Positions 1 through 7,866 of a stretch of DNA of 64,000 nt are shown here, one piece after another. The position numbers and the translations under genes are program-made. This stretch comes from a virus, in the IMG/VR virus record IMGVR_UViG_3300021963_000001, positions 85,107-149,106 of that record; one strand, written 5' to 3'. Under the pieces are notes generated by a model. That model saw only the letters and a program-made list of their open reading frames with translations. It was not told where the DNA came from and did no database searches. Position 1 is the first letter of the stretch. Each line of letters begins with the position of its first letter.

Positions 1-1989
1 CCGCTTGATCGACTCATCGTTCCACTTATCAACCCCCATAAGGTCGAGGTGGCTCTGCATGAATTCGCAAGTCATCCATGCTCCGGCCTTGTTGATCAGA
101 CCCAGCTGAGTGCCTAAGTTGATCGCCTCATAAACATGGTCAACGCCAGTTCCGTAGCGGATGTAGCTGTCCACTTCCATGCCTGGCGGGCCGAGAGCGC
201 AGGATTCAATCAGCCAGTGAACCTGTTGGCCGATCTGCTTCTCGTTGCCGGAAGCTCCCACCTTCCACGGACGGTCAAATTTCACCCGAAGTTGCACATC
301 GGCCTGATATTTCAGGGTCATCGACCCCTTCTCCTGCCAACCGCCATAGCCGGACTGGGACTGAGTCAGGTGCATGATCGCCCACACCAGCGTGTTCTGC
401 ATGGGGACAATATTTGCTGCTTGACGGCAGAATCCGGCGAACTTTTTGTTGCCAGCCCCGCGATTCTCGTACCCGATTCCCTCGTCCAATTCCTTTTCAT
501 CGCACAGAGCAGAAACCGAGTCGATGATGATGAGACAGCCTGGGTGAGTTTTAATGCACTTGAGCGCCAACGTGAGGAAGTCGCCAGCCGTTAGAATCCG
601 CTCGGGAGTGCTTTGGAAGACCGTGACCTTGTCCAGGTTCAGGCCTGCCGTACCCTTGAGGTTCATCGGCTTGAGGCGCCCCTCAATATTCAGGTAATAA
701 ACATGCCGGCCACCATACTCAGGCTTCTGGCATTGAGCAGCAAAAGATAGGGCGGTGGAAGTGTTGTGGGTGACGATGAAGTTGTCTGTCAAATATAGGC
801 CGTCTTCACGGTAAACCTTGATGCAAACAGACTCTTCGTCCCGCACATAATCAATGGCCACGATCTTGCGGGTAAGGGGTTTTTTCATCCGTATTTTGGC
901 CCGGCTCTTTTTGCGGGGCAAACGGAAAAGTATAGAGGCATCGTTGATGCGGATGTGGCAACGGAACGAGCGGAACAGCTTGCCTTTATAGATGCGTCGG
1001 ACAGGACGCACCACACACAAGCCGCCGACCGACTGAACCAGCCATTTGACCTGATCAGCCAAGCGTGCCGAAACAGTAGAAAATTCTACCGAACCACCTT
1101 CACTGATCGTTCCATCGGTATCCATCAAGCCTTGCAGAACAGCCAGGCGAACTTCCGAGGAATTGTACAGATAGCAGTCAGGAACATGCTTGGTGTGGGC
1201 ATGTCTGCCAATCAACCCGAGGCGCTTAAGGGCAGACTTCAACTGCCTAGCCCCCGTCAAGCTGTACTCGTGATTGCGATTTCTTTTGAGGTTCACTTCA
1301 CAGTTGGCATGATCTGCCACGGCAACTGCCAATTCCCTATCTATGCCGGAAAAACTCAATTGGGTTTGGGTCATAGAACCATTGCCCAGCATCAACCCAA
1401 CCACATAAGGATGGACGGGGACGGGGCGACTATTGAAGGAAACCGGATTAGGCAAGCGCACAGACCATTTAGGTCGATGTCCCCACCTATTGTTTTTTTC
1501 CTTGTAGTAAATATCGTCTTTAAAGTCTTTGAGAGCAATTACTTGGGGGCCTTTGCGACAACGAGCGGATACTTCCCAAAGGTGATCCAGCCCACATTCT
1601 GCGCTGTCTCCGTTATCAAAAGTGACTCGATAAACAGCTTTGACTCCTTGAGGAAAAACGCCGACAACAGAAGTGACAGACCCATCTGGATGACAGATGG
1701 CATCGCCAACAGCCAGATCGCCAATTTTGCGCGGCCCAGTAGGAGTGTAAACGGTTGCGGACACGGGCTGTTCTTTGCCAGTTTTGGGCTGGCCGGAGCA
1801 GGTAATCCACGAACCTTCAGGAATGCCGCCATGTAAACCGACGTCCAGAGCAGGACTGAGCGGAATGACCATCTTCTCGTCGTCGATAAGATCGCGGGCC
1901 GATACCGCCACCCCTTCGCCGTATTCCTTTGTCAGTTCCTTCTGGAGTTGCGCTTCCTCGGTAGCTGCTGACTTCTTATCCTTACTCAC
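1..1989 (-). CDS. RecA/UvsX-like recombinase with in-frame intein (3' end cut by window)
   Basis: ATP-dependent strand-exchange protein for phage recombination and repair. The GTG start at 1989 follows GGAGG by 9 nt and overlaps the upstream stop (GTGAGTAA). The N-extein is 72 residues and ends in the P-loop GQPKTGK. A 337-residue insertion follows, then the C-extein resumes TSTALSF, which completes Walker A (GxxxxGKT). Walker B-like CLIIIDSVSAL and a RecA-like core follow, and the gene runs off the left edge after about 254 C-extein residues. No frameshift was seen on reading through. Whether it is closer to UvsX or bacterial RecA cannot be settled here. Confidence 0.9.
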   Translation of the reverse strand, partial: MSKDKKSAATEEAQLQKELTKEYGEGVAVSARDLIDDEKMVIPLSPALDVGLHGGIPEGSWITCSGQPKTGKEQPVSATVYTPTGPRKIGDLAVGDAICHPDGSVTSVVGVFPQGVKAVYRVTFDNGDSAECGLDHLWEVSARCRKGPQVIALKDFKDDIYYKEKNNRWGHRPKWSVRLPNPVSFNSRPVPVHPYVVGLMLGNGSMTQTQLSFSGIDRELAVAVADHANCEVNLKRNRNHEYSLTGARQLKSALKRLGLIGRHAHTKHVPDCYLYNSSEVRLAVLQGLMDTDGTISEGGSVEFSTVSARLADQVKWLVQSVGGLCVVRPVRRIYKGKLFRSFRCHIRINDASILFRLPRKKSRAKIRMKKPLTRKIVAIDYVRDEESVCIKVYREDGLYLTDNFIVTHNTSTALSFAAQCQKPEYGGRHVYYLNIEGRLKPMNLKGTAGLNLDKVTVFQSTPERILTAGDFLTLALKCIKTHPGCLIIIDSVSALCDEKELDEGIGYENRGAGNKKFAGFCRQAANIVPMQNTLVWAIMHLTQSQSGYGGWQEKGSMTLKYQADVQLRVKFDRPWKVGASGNEKQIGQQVHWLIESCALGPPGMEVDSYIRYGTGVDHVYEAINLGTQLGLINKAGAWMTCEFMQSHLDLMGVDKWNDESIKR
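763..1773 (-). other. Intein, class 3-like, with LAGLIDADG endonuclease domain
   Basis: A 337-residue insertion inside the recombinase P-loop, between GK and T. It ends ...FIVTHN followed by +1 Thr. It lacks Cys or Ser at position 1; the first residue would be Glu. It carries Trp in block B (DHLWEV), Cys in block F (SVCIKV) and Thr before the terminal His-Asn, which is the WCT set that defines class 3 inteins. Two LAGLIDADG-type motifs are visible: GLMLGNGS, with Asn where the acidic residue is expected, and LQGLMDTDGT with Asp. The exact N-terminal junction is inferred from the P-loop consensus. Confidence 0.88.
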
Positions 1990-2437
1990 GCTCAAGGTCC
2001 TCCAACTTACTCTTCAACGAACGACGAGGAACGAAGGCGGGCCGGGGTGTGGTCGTCTCCGTTTTTGTTTCAGGTGGGGGCGGTGGGGGTGCCGCCGCTA
2101 AGCTGGCCATTTCAGCGTCATACTTTTCCTGTTCCCGGGCTATGACATCCTTAAGAAATGGGGCGCCAAACGAAAAAGCCTTTTGTCCGTCCTTGGACCG
2201 GATAGCCCTGGACAGAACAGTAGGTGAATGTTTTTCCAGCAGTTTGACAGCCAGGCGCAACTGCAACAAGAAAACCTTGTTCCAGCGAGGCAAATCCCAA
2301 AACTTGGCAGGTAAAGAGGTTTTTTCCTTGGCTGCCTGCCGCTCACACATTACTTCGGCTAGTATCTGCTGGGGCGTGACGAAACCCCCGCCGTAACGGC
2401 TCGGATAACGACTGTGTTCCGTTTCCTGCTTTGCCAT
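1982..2437 (-). CDS. Hypothetical protein with Pro-rich C-terminus
   Basis: 151 residues directly upstream of the recombinase, whose GTG start overlaps this stop. The N-terminal two thirds is mixed alpha-helical and has a Trp/Leu-rich stretch (FWDLPRWNKVFLLQLRLAVKLL). Then come a poly-Pro run and a basic tail (RRSLKSKLEDLERE). No family recognised. Translational coupling to the recombinase suggests a recombination or replication accessory role, but this is only context. Confidence 0.8.
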   Translation of the reverse strand: MAKQETEHSRYPSRYGGGFVTPQQILAEVMCERQAAKEKTSLPAKFWDLPRWNKVFLLQLRLAVKLLEKHSPTVLSRAIRSKDGQKAFSFGAPFLKDVIAREQEKYDAEMASLAAAPPPPPPETKTETTTPRPAFVPRRSLKSKLEDLERE

Positions 2438-2472
2438 ACCTCTGAAACCCCTCAGAGAATATATGGCTTTAC

Positions 2473-2883
2473 CTAGTTGATTATCAAGGATGTTCCGACA
2501 GTTTCTTTGTCAGCACGATTACGCTGATCAGAATTGACAACCAAAAGCTCGGGAACCACCACGGTAGAAGTGTGGACGGTTTCTCCATCGTCATCTAAAT
2601 GACCAAGAATGAACAGGTTGTATTGCTGAATGTTCGCCGACAGGGAGGCGCCCACCCCAGGCCTAAAGAAGTAACCCTTTGCGTCTCTTGGACTTACTTC
2701 AAGTCTGGATGAACGAAAACGCACACATACTGCCGTAATCTTGTCGTCTAGGCTGGCAATATTTGCCCAGTCTTCATTGGTGCCTTCCACGGTTACGAAA
2801 TTCCCGCTGGCCATTTCAACCAGGAGAAAAGCGCAGTCCATGGGGGCTGCCGAAAGAACTTGAGCTAATGTGCCGTATTTCAC
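2473..2883 (-). CDS. Hypothetical protein
   Basis: 136 residues. The start overlaps the upstream gene's stop as ATGA. Predicted mostly beta/alpha with no signal peptide or membrane segment. No family recognised. Confidence 0.78.
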   Translation of the reverse strand: MKYGTLAQVLSAAPMDCAFLLVEMASGNFVTVEGTNEDWANIASLDDKITAVCVRFRSSRLEVSPRDAKGYFFRPGVGASLSANIQQYNLFILGHLDDDGETVHTSTVVVPELLVVNSDQRNRADKETVGTSLIIN

Positions 2884-3188
2884 TTTCGATTGCCCGTGTA
2901 AATATCCTTGGCGTAACGGCCAAGAAAATCATTACCAGCTCGGGTGGCTTTGCCATGCTCATCGCCCTCAATGGCGGCGGCTTCGGTCATGACAGTCACG
3001 CCTTGGGCGGGGCGACCAAATTTGCCAGGCGAGTTTGCCTTGGCTCGTCGATAAGCCTCGGCAATCTGGTCGGGATGACAACCCAAATCCTCGGCGATTT
3101 CGCCCACGCTCTTCAGTCCGGCCAGCGATTCAATGTAGTAATGCTCGGCCTTGGTAAGATTCTTGGGTTCTAGCTTCTTCTTCGCCAT
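2880..3188 (-). CDS. Small HTH-like protein
   Basis: 102 residues. Start chosen at ATG 3188, which has AGAGGG 7 nt upstream; a GTG two codons earlier is possible. A helix-turn-helix-like segment is visible (SVGEIAEDLGCHPDQIAEAYRR), preceded by a Lys-rich N-terminus. It could be a DNA-binding or terminase-small-subunit-like protein. Function not recognised. Confidence 0.75.
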   Translation of the reverse strand: MAKKKLEPKNLTKAEHYYIESLAGLKSVGEIAEDLGCHPDQIAEAYRRAKANSPGKFGRPAQGVTVMTEAAAIEGDEHGKATRAGNDFLGRYAKDIYTGNRK

Positions 3189-3190
3189 TG

Positions 3191-3556
3191 TCACGCCCTC
3201 TGAGCCATCCGCAAAAGCGCGGCATTGCCCGTTTTCAGAAATTCCACATAGCTATCAAAAGACGACTTACCGACTTCTCGCCAACTGAAACGCATCTTGC
3301 CGGTGTGACTGTCGAAGCGAATCAAGTCATCGTGGTGGTGGGCGGCTGGGTTGTAAAACAGACCGGTATCCAATCCTCGAGTGCAGACTCGGACTTCAAA
3401 TTTTTGCAGCCCGGTTTTTTCGTGAACGGTGACGCGGGCCACACAGCCGTGACTGTCAGGCTCGATGACCCCACCCTTCTTGTCGTAGGCGACAACATCA
3501 ACAGGATTGGCTTTTTGGGCCAAAAATTTCTTGGCGTCATCGGCGATCCTGCCCAT
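3191..3556 (-). CDS. Hypothetical protein
   Basis: 121 residues. ATG at 3556 has AGGAGG 6 nt upstream and overlaps the preceding stop as TGATG. A His run (AAHHHDD) and several Cys are present, but no clear metal-binding pattern. No family recognised. Confidence 0.78.
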   Translation of the reverse strand: MGRIADDAKKFLAQKANPVDVVAYDKKGGVIEPDSHGCVARVTVHEKTGLQKFEVRVCTRGLDTGLFYNPAAHHHDDLIRFDSHTGKMRFSWREVGKSSFDSYVEFLKTGNAALLRMAQRA

Positions 3557-3888
3557 CACACACCTCCTGGGGCCGTGTAAAACAGAACCTTTTCGCCTTC
3601 AACATCCATATGGGTCACCTGAGTAACCAGATGGGTATCTTCGGGATCGTTTTCGTTGGGCTTTTGCGCCCCGCTGTAACGAAACAACCCCGTGACTTCC
3701 TTCTCAAAACTGGTGTCCCCGCAGTAGCAGCACTTGGCCTTGACCTTCCAGGTGAAGGGTTGGTCGGGTTGGACAGACCAGACATCGACCAGTGACTTCT
3801 GGCAGTTGGAACATTCCAAGATGGTATGGGGGCCGTCTTGAAAACCATACTTGGGGGGCGGTGTGGGGTTCACGGCGTTTGTGCGCAT
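3556..3888 (-). CDS. Zinc-ribbon protein
   Basis: 110 residues. Two Cys pairs, C26-x2-C29 and C53-x2-C56, form a probable zinc ribbon. The start lies inside the 3' end of the upstream gene, a 19-nt overlap. Specific role unknown. Confidence 0.78.
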   Translation of the reverse strand: MRTNAVNPTPPPKYGFQDGPHTILECSNCQKSLVDVWSVQPDQPFTWKVKAKCCYCGDTSFEKEVTGLFRYSGAQKPNENDPEDTHLVTQVTHMDVEGEKVLFYTAPGGV

Positions 3889-4085
3889 GACTTCATCAAC
3901 TCCTCAATGACTTCATTCAGTCGTCGCTGACAAGTCCAGCGGTCAGTTGCGTTAATCTTTAACGTCAATCGCTTGCGATCTACGGGATTGCCAGAAGCTG
4001 ATCCATCTGGCAGTTTCTCGTGAACTTCGGCGAACAGATAAATTACCGCAACATGCGGATTGGTCTCATCATTGGGGATATTCAA
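3870..4085 (-). CDS. Small hypothetical protein
   Basis: 71 residues. Starts at TTG 4085 with AAGGGG 7 nt upstream and overlaps the previous stop. The C-terminal half is charged and helical (NEVIEELMKSCAQ). No family recognised. Confidence 0.7.
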   Translation of the reverse strand: MNIPNDETNPHVAVIYLFAEVHEKLPDGSASGNPVDRKRLTLKINATDRWTCQRRLNEVIEELMKSCAQTP

Positions 4086-4459
4086 TTTTTGTCCCCTTTC
4101 TCAATGTACTTCTTGACATTTTTAACTGTCTTTAGATCAAGAGGCTTGTCGCCATCGCGCCACCAAGGTTTCTTTCCTGGCTCCTTACCCAACAACTGTT
4201 GGGCCTTGATCTTGTCCTGTTCTTTTTGGGCAGCCATCTCATCAATTTTGGTCTTGCCCGCTTCCTTGGCGTTCCGCTCACCCAATTGACCGATAGTAGT
4301 TGGGTCTTGCTGACAAAAAGCCGCAATGCCGCAACCGATCAGTCGCTCAAGAGTTTTTTTCTTGCAGTCAGGACAAGCTTTTTTCTTTGGTTCGTCAAAG
4401 GACTGATAAACCTCGAATTGGTAACCGCAATTTTTACAGCGGTAATCGTAGGTCGGCAT
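4082..4459 (-). CDS. FmdB-type zinc-ribbon protein
   Basis: 125 residues. The N-terminus MPTYDYRCKNCGYQFE matches the FmdB/CxxC regulatory zinc-ribbon family, with Cys at 8, 11, 29 and 32. A Lys-rich coiled C-terminal extension of about 60 residues follows. FmdB proteins are putative regulators; the phage role is unknown. The start overlaps the upstream gene's last base. Confidence 0.85.
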   Translation of the reverse strand: MPTYDYRCKNCGYQFEVYQSFDEPKKKACPDCKKKTLERLIGCGIAAFCQQDPTTIGQLGERNAKEAGKTKIDEMAAQKEQDKIKAQQLLGKEPGKKPWWRDGDKPLDLKTVKNVKKYIEKGDKN

Positions 4460-4704
4460 CAGTAGTCCTCATCTTCCTCATCAAACTCAATATCGCTGTC
4501 GGCACAACCAATCGACCAGCGAGTCTCGGTCAGGCTGACAGCCCGAGGAGAAAGGCTTTCGCGCAACAAATTCCCGTTCAAATCGGCATACACTAGGACT
4601 AGGCTGCCATCATCGGCGAAAGCCGTTATTGTCATGGGAGGAGAGCCGCTGTTCAGGCAGACTACATCCCCAATGTCAAATTCACCGTTGTCCCTCGACA
4701 TCAT
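4459..4704 (-). CDS. YodC-like (DUF2158-type) small protein
   Basis: 81 residues. The motif GDVVCLNSGSPPMTI is characteristic of DUF2158/YodC small proteins. The C-terminus is acidic (EFDEEDEDY). Start at ATG 4704 after GAGGGG; an adjacent second ATG is possible. Overlaps the end of the glycosyltransferase gene by 23 nt. Family function unknown. Confidence 0.8.
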   Translation of the reverse strand: MMSRDNGEFDIGDVVCLNSGSPPMTITAFADDGSLVLVYADLNGNLLRESLSPRAVSLTETRWSIGCADSDIEFDEEDEDY

Positions 4705-5416
4705 TTTCCCCTCGCGTGCGCCAGAAAGTATGAAAATCAGCTGGGTCAGGCTCTTCGGCTACGGGAGGAGCCTGGGTGGTGGTTGGAGCGGTGGTAGTCG
4801 TAGGGCTTTCGGTGGTGGTTGACACGGAGGATTCCGTAGGAACAACCTGGACTTCCTTGCCGTTGACGCCGTCCAAAGGCTTGGTGGATACGATCTTGTA
4901 GGACAGATTGCTCAATCCGTCTTTGGAGCGATCATATCCAGAATTAAGTCGCTTGGTAGCTTTGAAGTATTCCTCGGATTCGTGTGAGTTTTCCGGGAAA
5001 GAAGCTTCGCGACGGAACATGAGGATGCGGGCTTTGTGGATGCGATTGTACAGGTCATGAACATGCACACAGGTGCCCGGATAACCGTTGGAAAACCCGT
5101 TGACCTCTTCAAAAATTTCCGAGGTCATCATTTGGATGTGTCGCATCTCAACGAAAGCATTTTCGGGAGAATAGTCGGCGTCTTCCACCGGGACATGGTC
5201 GGTGGGATGAAAGACATAATAAGCAGCATCGCTTACCTGATAACCGACATTTGAAAGCCATCCTTCATTGGTTGGACCTTCATCGCCCTGACGAACCACG
5301 ATAACCTCGTAGTTCAGACCAGGATTCTTGCGGTCAATCTGCTCTTTCAGGGCCTTGAGAAAACCCGAAAGGTCGTTGCGCAGACCGGAAGGAACAATAA
5401 TGGCAGTCTTGTGCAT
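4682..5416 (-). CDS. Galactosyltransferase-like protein with Thr-rich tail
   Basis: 244 residues. The N-terminus HKTAIIVPSGLR and the middle (EIFEEVNGFSNGYPG then HVHDLYNRI) resemble the nucleotide-sugar transferase fold of the beta-1,4-galactosyltransferase (GT7) type, where a Gly-rich loop precedes an acidic DLYNR segment. Residues about 195-222 form a Thr/Pro/Ser-rich linker like those of the large fibre gene at 7867-11904, followed by a short charged tail. The substrate is unknown; virion protein or host glycan are possibilities. The Thr-rich tail is unusual for a soluble enzyme. Confidence 0.7.
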   Translation of the reverse strand: MHKTAIIVPSGLRNDLSGFLKALKEQIDRKNPGLNYEVIVVRQGDEGPTNEGWLSNVGYQVSDAAYYVFHPTDHVPVEDADYSPENAFVEMRHIQMMTSEIFEEVNGFSNGYPGTCVHVHDLYNRIHKARILMFRREASFPENSHESEEYFKATKRLNSGYDRSKDGLSNLSYKIVSTKPLDGVNGKEVQVVPTESSVSTTTESPTTTTAPTTTQAPPVAEEPDPADFHTFWRTRGENDVEGQR

Positions 5417-5419
5417 GGC

Positions 5420-5947
5420 TTACTTCCGCTTCTTGGACTTATTTTGGATCGACTGGGAGGTGCGGATCGCCCACTCCACTCCCGAAGTACCACCCCATCC
5501 TAACCACGCCACAATAGCTGGGATTGTCCAAGGTTTGCTTTTGGCTTCGGGCTTGTTGCGGGCCTTCTCGTAATTGGATCGATGACGATTGAAGGAAGCC
5601 ATCCGCTTGACGGTTGAGGCAGACAGTCTAGCCCCATTGGCCAGATCGCGGGCGCGTGCCCAGCCCACAGGTGTCATGCCCTTGCATTCCTTACCGTACT
5701 TTTCTTTCCACTTAAGCACTTTTCGAGCATTATTGCGGGCAGATTCGGGGGGATCATAACCTTCGGAGGCTTGGGTGGACTTGATGAGAGCGTCAGAGAT
5801 TTCGCTTTTCAAGATGTCCAGGGCCTCGTTCACCCTGTTGCCGTCAATGTTTTTGGCGACATCTTGGGTGGGAAGACCAGCTTCGGCGAGAAAGCTTTCA
5901 ACTTCCGTGATAAAAATATCAAGGGGCGATTTCCGTTTGCGATTCAT
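5420..5947 (-). CDS. Conserved phage protein, possible DUF5824-type
   Basis: 175 residues, basic. The middle (KGMTPVGWARARDLANG, then MASFNRHR) and the end (VAWLGWGGTSGVEWA) follow a pattern I recall from phage structural-region proteins, possibly DUF5824. The family assignment needs a profile search. The upstream ribosome site is weak (AGAG). Confidence 0.75.
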   Translation of the reverse strand: MNRKRKSPLDIFITEVESFLAEAGLPTQDVAKNIDGNRVNEALDILKSEISDALIKSTQASEGYDPPESARNNARKVLKWKEKYGKECKGMTPVGWARARDLANGARLSASTVKRMASFNRHRSNYEKARNKPEAKSKPWTIPAIVAWLGWGGTSGVEWAIRTSQSIQNKSKKRK

Positions 5948-6016
5948 ATCAATTCTCTATTTTGGAAATGGGTCCTACCGATAATAACCTACATAACCAT
6001 GGTCGTGTTCTGCCAA

Positions 6017-6057
6017 TAAAAAGACCCGGGTGTCCGAAATAGACAACCCGAGTCTTT
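6017..6057 (-). terminator. Intrinsic terminator after nrdJ
   Basis: Reading on the minus strand, AAAGACTCGGGTTGTC pairs with GACACCCGGGTCTTT across a 7-nt loop and is followed by TTATT. It lies just past the reductase stop. Confidence 0.85.
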
Positions 6058-6074
6058 CTGTTGGGAACAAACAA

Positions 6075-7724
6075 TTAAGAACCGCAAGTTCCGCCCTTGC
6101 CGCCAATCACGCAAACATCATGTTCCAGGTATTCCACTCCTTGCTGCTTGGCAGCTTCGTCGTAGTCTACCGAGACCAGGGGCTGGCCACCGCGGGCGCC
6201 ATCTGGGTAAACCGTGAAGCCACGCAAACGGGGGGCGTACTTGGACAGGGTTGCGGCGAAGTCCTCGATCTTGTCCTCGTTGTTCAACTCCGATCCCCAG
6301 CTGGGCATGTTGATCGTCGACGAGATGGACTGGTCAACATAGTCTTGGGTGTCAGCCTGGAATTTGAGGCGGCGCTCATAATCCCGAGCCAGGTCGATGG
6401 CCGACTCAATCTTGTGGGGGTCCACGCCATAACGCTCGATCAGGTCCTTGGCGGCGCTGTCCACGACATATTGATAGTGCCACTGGGTACCGTTCTTGAG
6501 GTAGCGTCGTTTGTAAGCCACGGCAAAGACCGGTTCGATGCCGGTGGTCGTGCCAGCCAGAATACCGATGGAGCCGGTGGGGGCAATCGCCCGCTTGGCC
6601 ACGGGTTCGCTGATGCCCAGCTTGGCCGAGAACGAACGGGAAACGGCATCAGACTCGTCCCGGTAGATCGCCAGCCACTTGTGGAGGTCATCGGTGACTT
6701 CGTAGCGACTGCCCCGCTGGACGAGCCATTCGTGCATACCCATGAGGCCAAGGCCAAGTCGGCGATTCTTCTCGCGAATTTTGTAAACCTTGTCGTAGGG
6801 CAGATGCGCCACCATGGTGCCACAGATCAGGAACTTGGTCGCTAGTTCAACAATTTGACGGAACTCTTCGGGGGTCTCAATACGAGACATATTGAGACTG
6901 CCCAGATTGCACACATCGGAGTCGTCCTCCGAGGTTACTTCCGTGCAGGCATTGCGCAGAGTCTCGTTCTGCTTGTCGCCGAAGTTGAAAGACCACCCAG
7001 GCTCTCCGGTCTCCATCGCCTGACGGCAGTTGATCAAGAAGACTTCATTCTTGTGGCGGTCGGGTAGGTTCAGCCAAGCATCATCGTAGTTGGCCGAGAT
7101 GTTGGTCATGTCCAACGGGGCGGGATAGTTAAAATCGGCAACCTTGCAGTCCCACACCGTCTTGTCGGTTCCTGGCACCTTCATGGAGTGCCAATCCTTG
7201 GCGTATAAAAAGGTCTTGATGTCCTGATGCTGCCAGTTGAGGCTGGCGTAGATCGCCGACCGCCGAGAGCCACCCTGCATGACCTCGCGACCTATCTCGT
7301 TAATCATCCTCATCTTAGAGACAGGGCCAGAGGCCTCCCCACCCGTCCGCTTCAGAGGCGTGCCTTTGGGGCGGTAAATGGAGTAATCGACGCCGATGCC
7401 ACCACCAGTCGCCAGACAGGACTCGGCTTTCCACGACAGCATGGCCCAGTCTTCACGCGTATCAGATTCTGCTCTCAACAGATAGCAATTGTTAAATGCT
7501 TTAATGGGTCTGCCAGCATAATATATATAGCGACCACCGGGCAGGAATTTCATCTCGGCAATGGCCTGAGTCAGGGTCGCTTTTTCGTCGGGGGTCATCC
7601 ATTCCCGACAAACATCTTCAACCAGCACTTTAGCCAGTTTTTCCCAGGTTTCGCACCCCTCATGCCGGTACTTATAGTTAAAGATATCTTCTGAAAACTT
7701 ATTGCGAAAAACGCTAACAGACAT
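6075..7724 (-). CDS. nrdJ: Adenosylcobalamin-dependent (class II) ribonucleotide reductase
   Basis: Reduces ribonucleotides to deoxyribonucleotides using B12. 549 residues from ATG 7724, with GGAGG 8 nt upstream; an upstream TTG lies inside that site and was rejected. Hallmarks: PGGRYIYYAGR...NNCYLL for the first redox Cys, the NACTE active-site motif, CNLGSLNM for the partner Cys, APTGSIGILAGTTTGIEP, and a C-terminal Cys pair ending GGTCGS. It is shorter than many class II enzymes and has no ATP cone. It stands alone between two terminators, so it is probably its own transcription unit. No small beta subunit is expected or seen. Confidence 0.95.
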   Translation of the reverse strand: MSVSVFRNKFSEDIFNYKYRHEGCETWEKLAKVLVEDVCREWMTPDEKATLTQAIAEMKFLPGGRYIYYAGRPIKAFNNCYLLRAESDTREDWAMLSWKAESCLATGGGIGVDYSIYRPKGTPLKRTGGEASGPVSKMRMINEIGREVMQGGSRRSAIYASLNWQHQDIKTFLYAKDWHSMKVPGTDKTVWDCKVADFNYPAPLDMTNISANYDDAWLNLPDRHKNEVFLINCRQAMETGEPGWSFNFGDKQNETLRNACTEVTSEDDSDVCNLGSLNMSRIETPEEFRQIVELATKFLICGTMVAHLPYDKVYKIREKNRRLGLGLMGMHEWLVQRGSRYEVTDDLHKWLAIYRDESDAVSRSFSAKLGISEPVAKRAIAPTGSIGILAGTTTGIEPVFAVAYKRRYLKNGTQWHYQYVVDSAAKDLIERYGVDPHKIESAIDLARDYERRLKFQADTQDYVDQSISSTINMPSWGSELNNEDKIEDFAATLSKYAPRLRGFTVYPDGARGGQPLVSVDYDEAAKQQGVEYLEHDVCVIGGKGGTCGS

Positions 7725-7830
7725 GACAAAAACCTCCAAGAAACCGACGCCGGATCGGTCCTGAGTAAAACGCTAGTCAATGACGGCAAGGGAAAATTAC
7801 ACCGACACCCCATGTTGGGACTGGTGAAAT

Positions 7831-7852
7831 AATAGGGATGAAAAACCCTATT
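7831..7852 (-). terminator. Possible terminator after the large fibre gene
   Basis: AATAGGG and CCCTATT pair across an 8-nt loop. The following U tract is weak (ATTTC), so termination is uncertain. Confidence 0.45.
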
Positions 7853-7866
7853 TTCTAACCGATTTT

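Noticed and set aside
136-1836. Long plus-strand reading frames
   Set aside because: They are the opposite strand of the recombinase and intein, which have clear motifs and a ribosome site.
6075-7739. TTG start of the reductase at 7739
   Set aside because: It falls inside the GGAGG ribosome site of the ATG at 7724.
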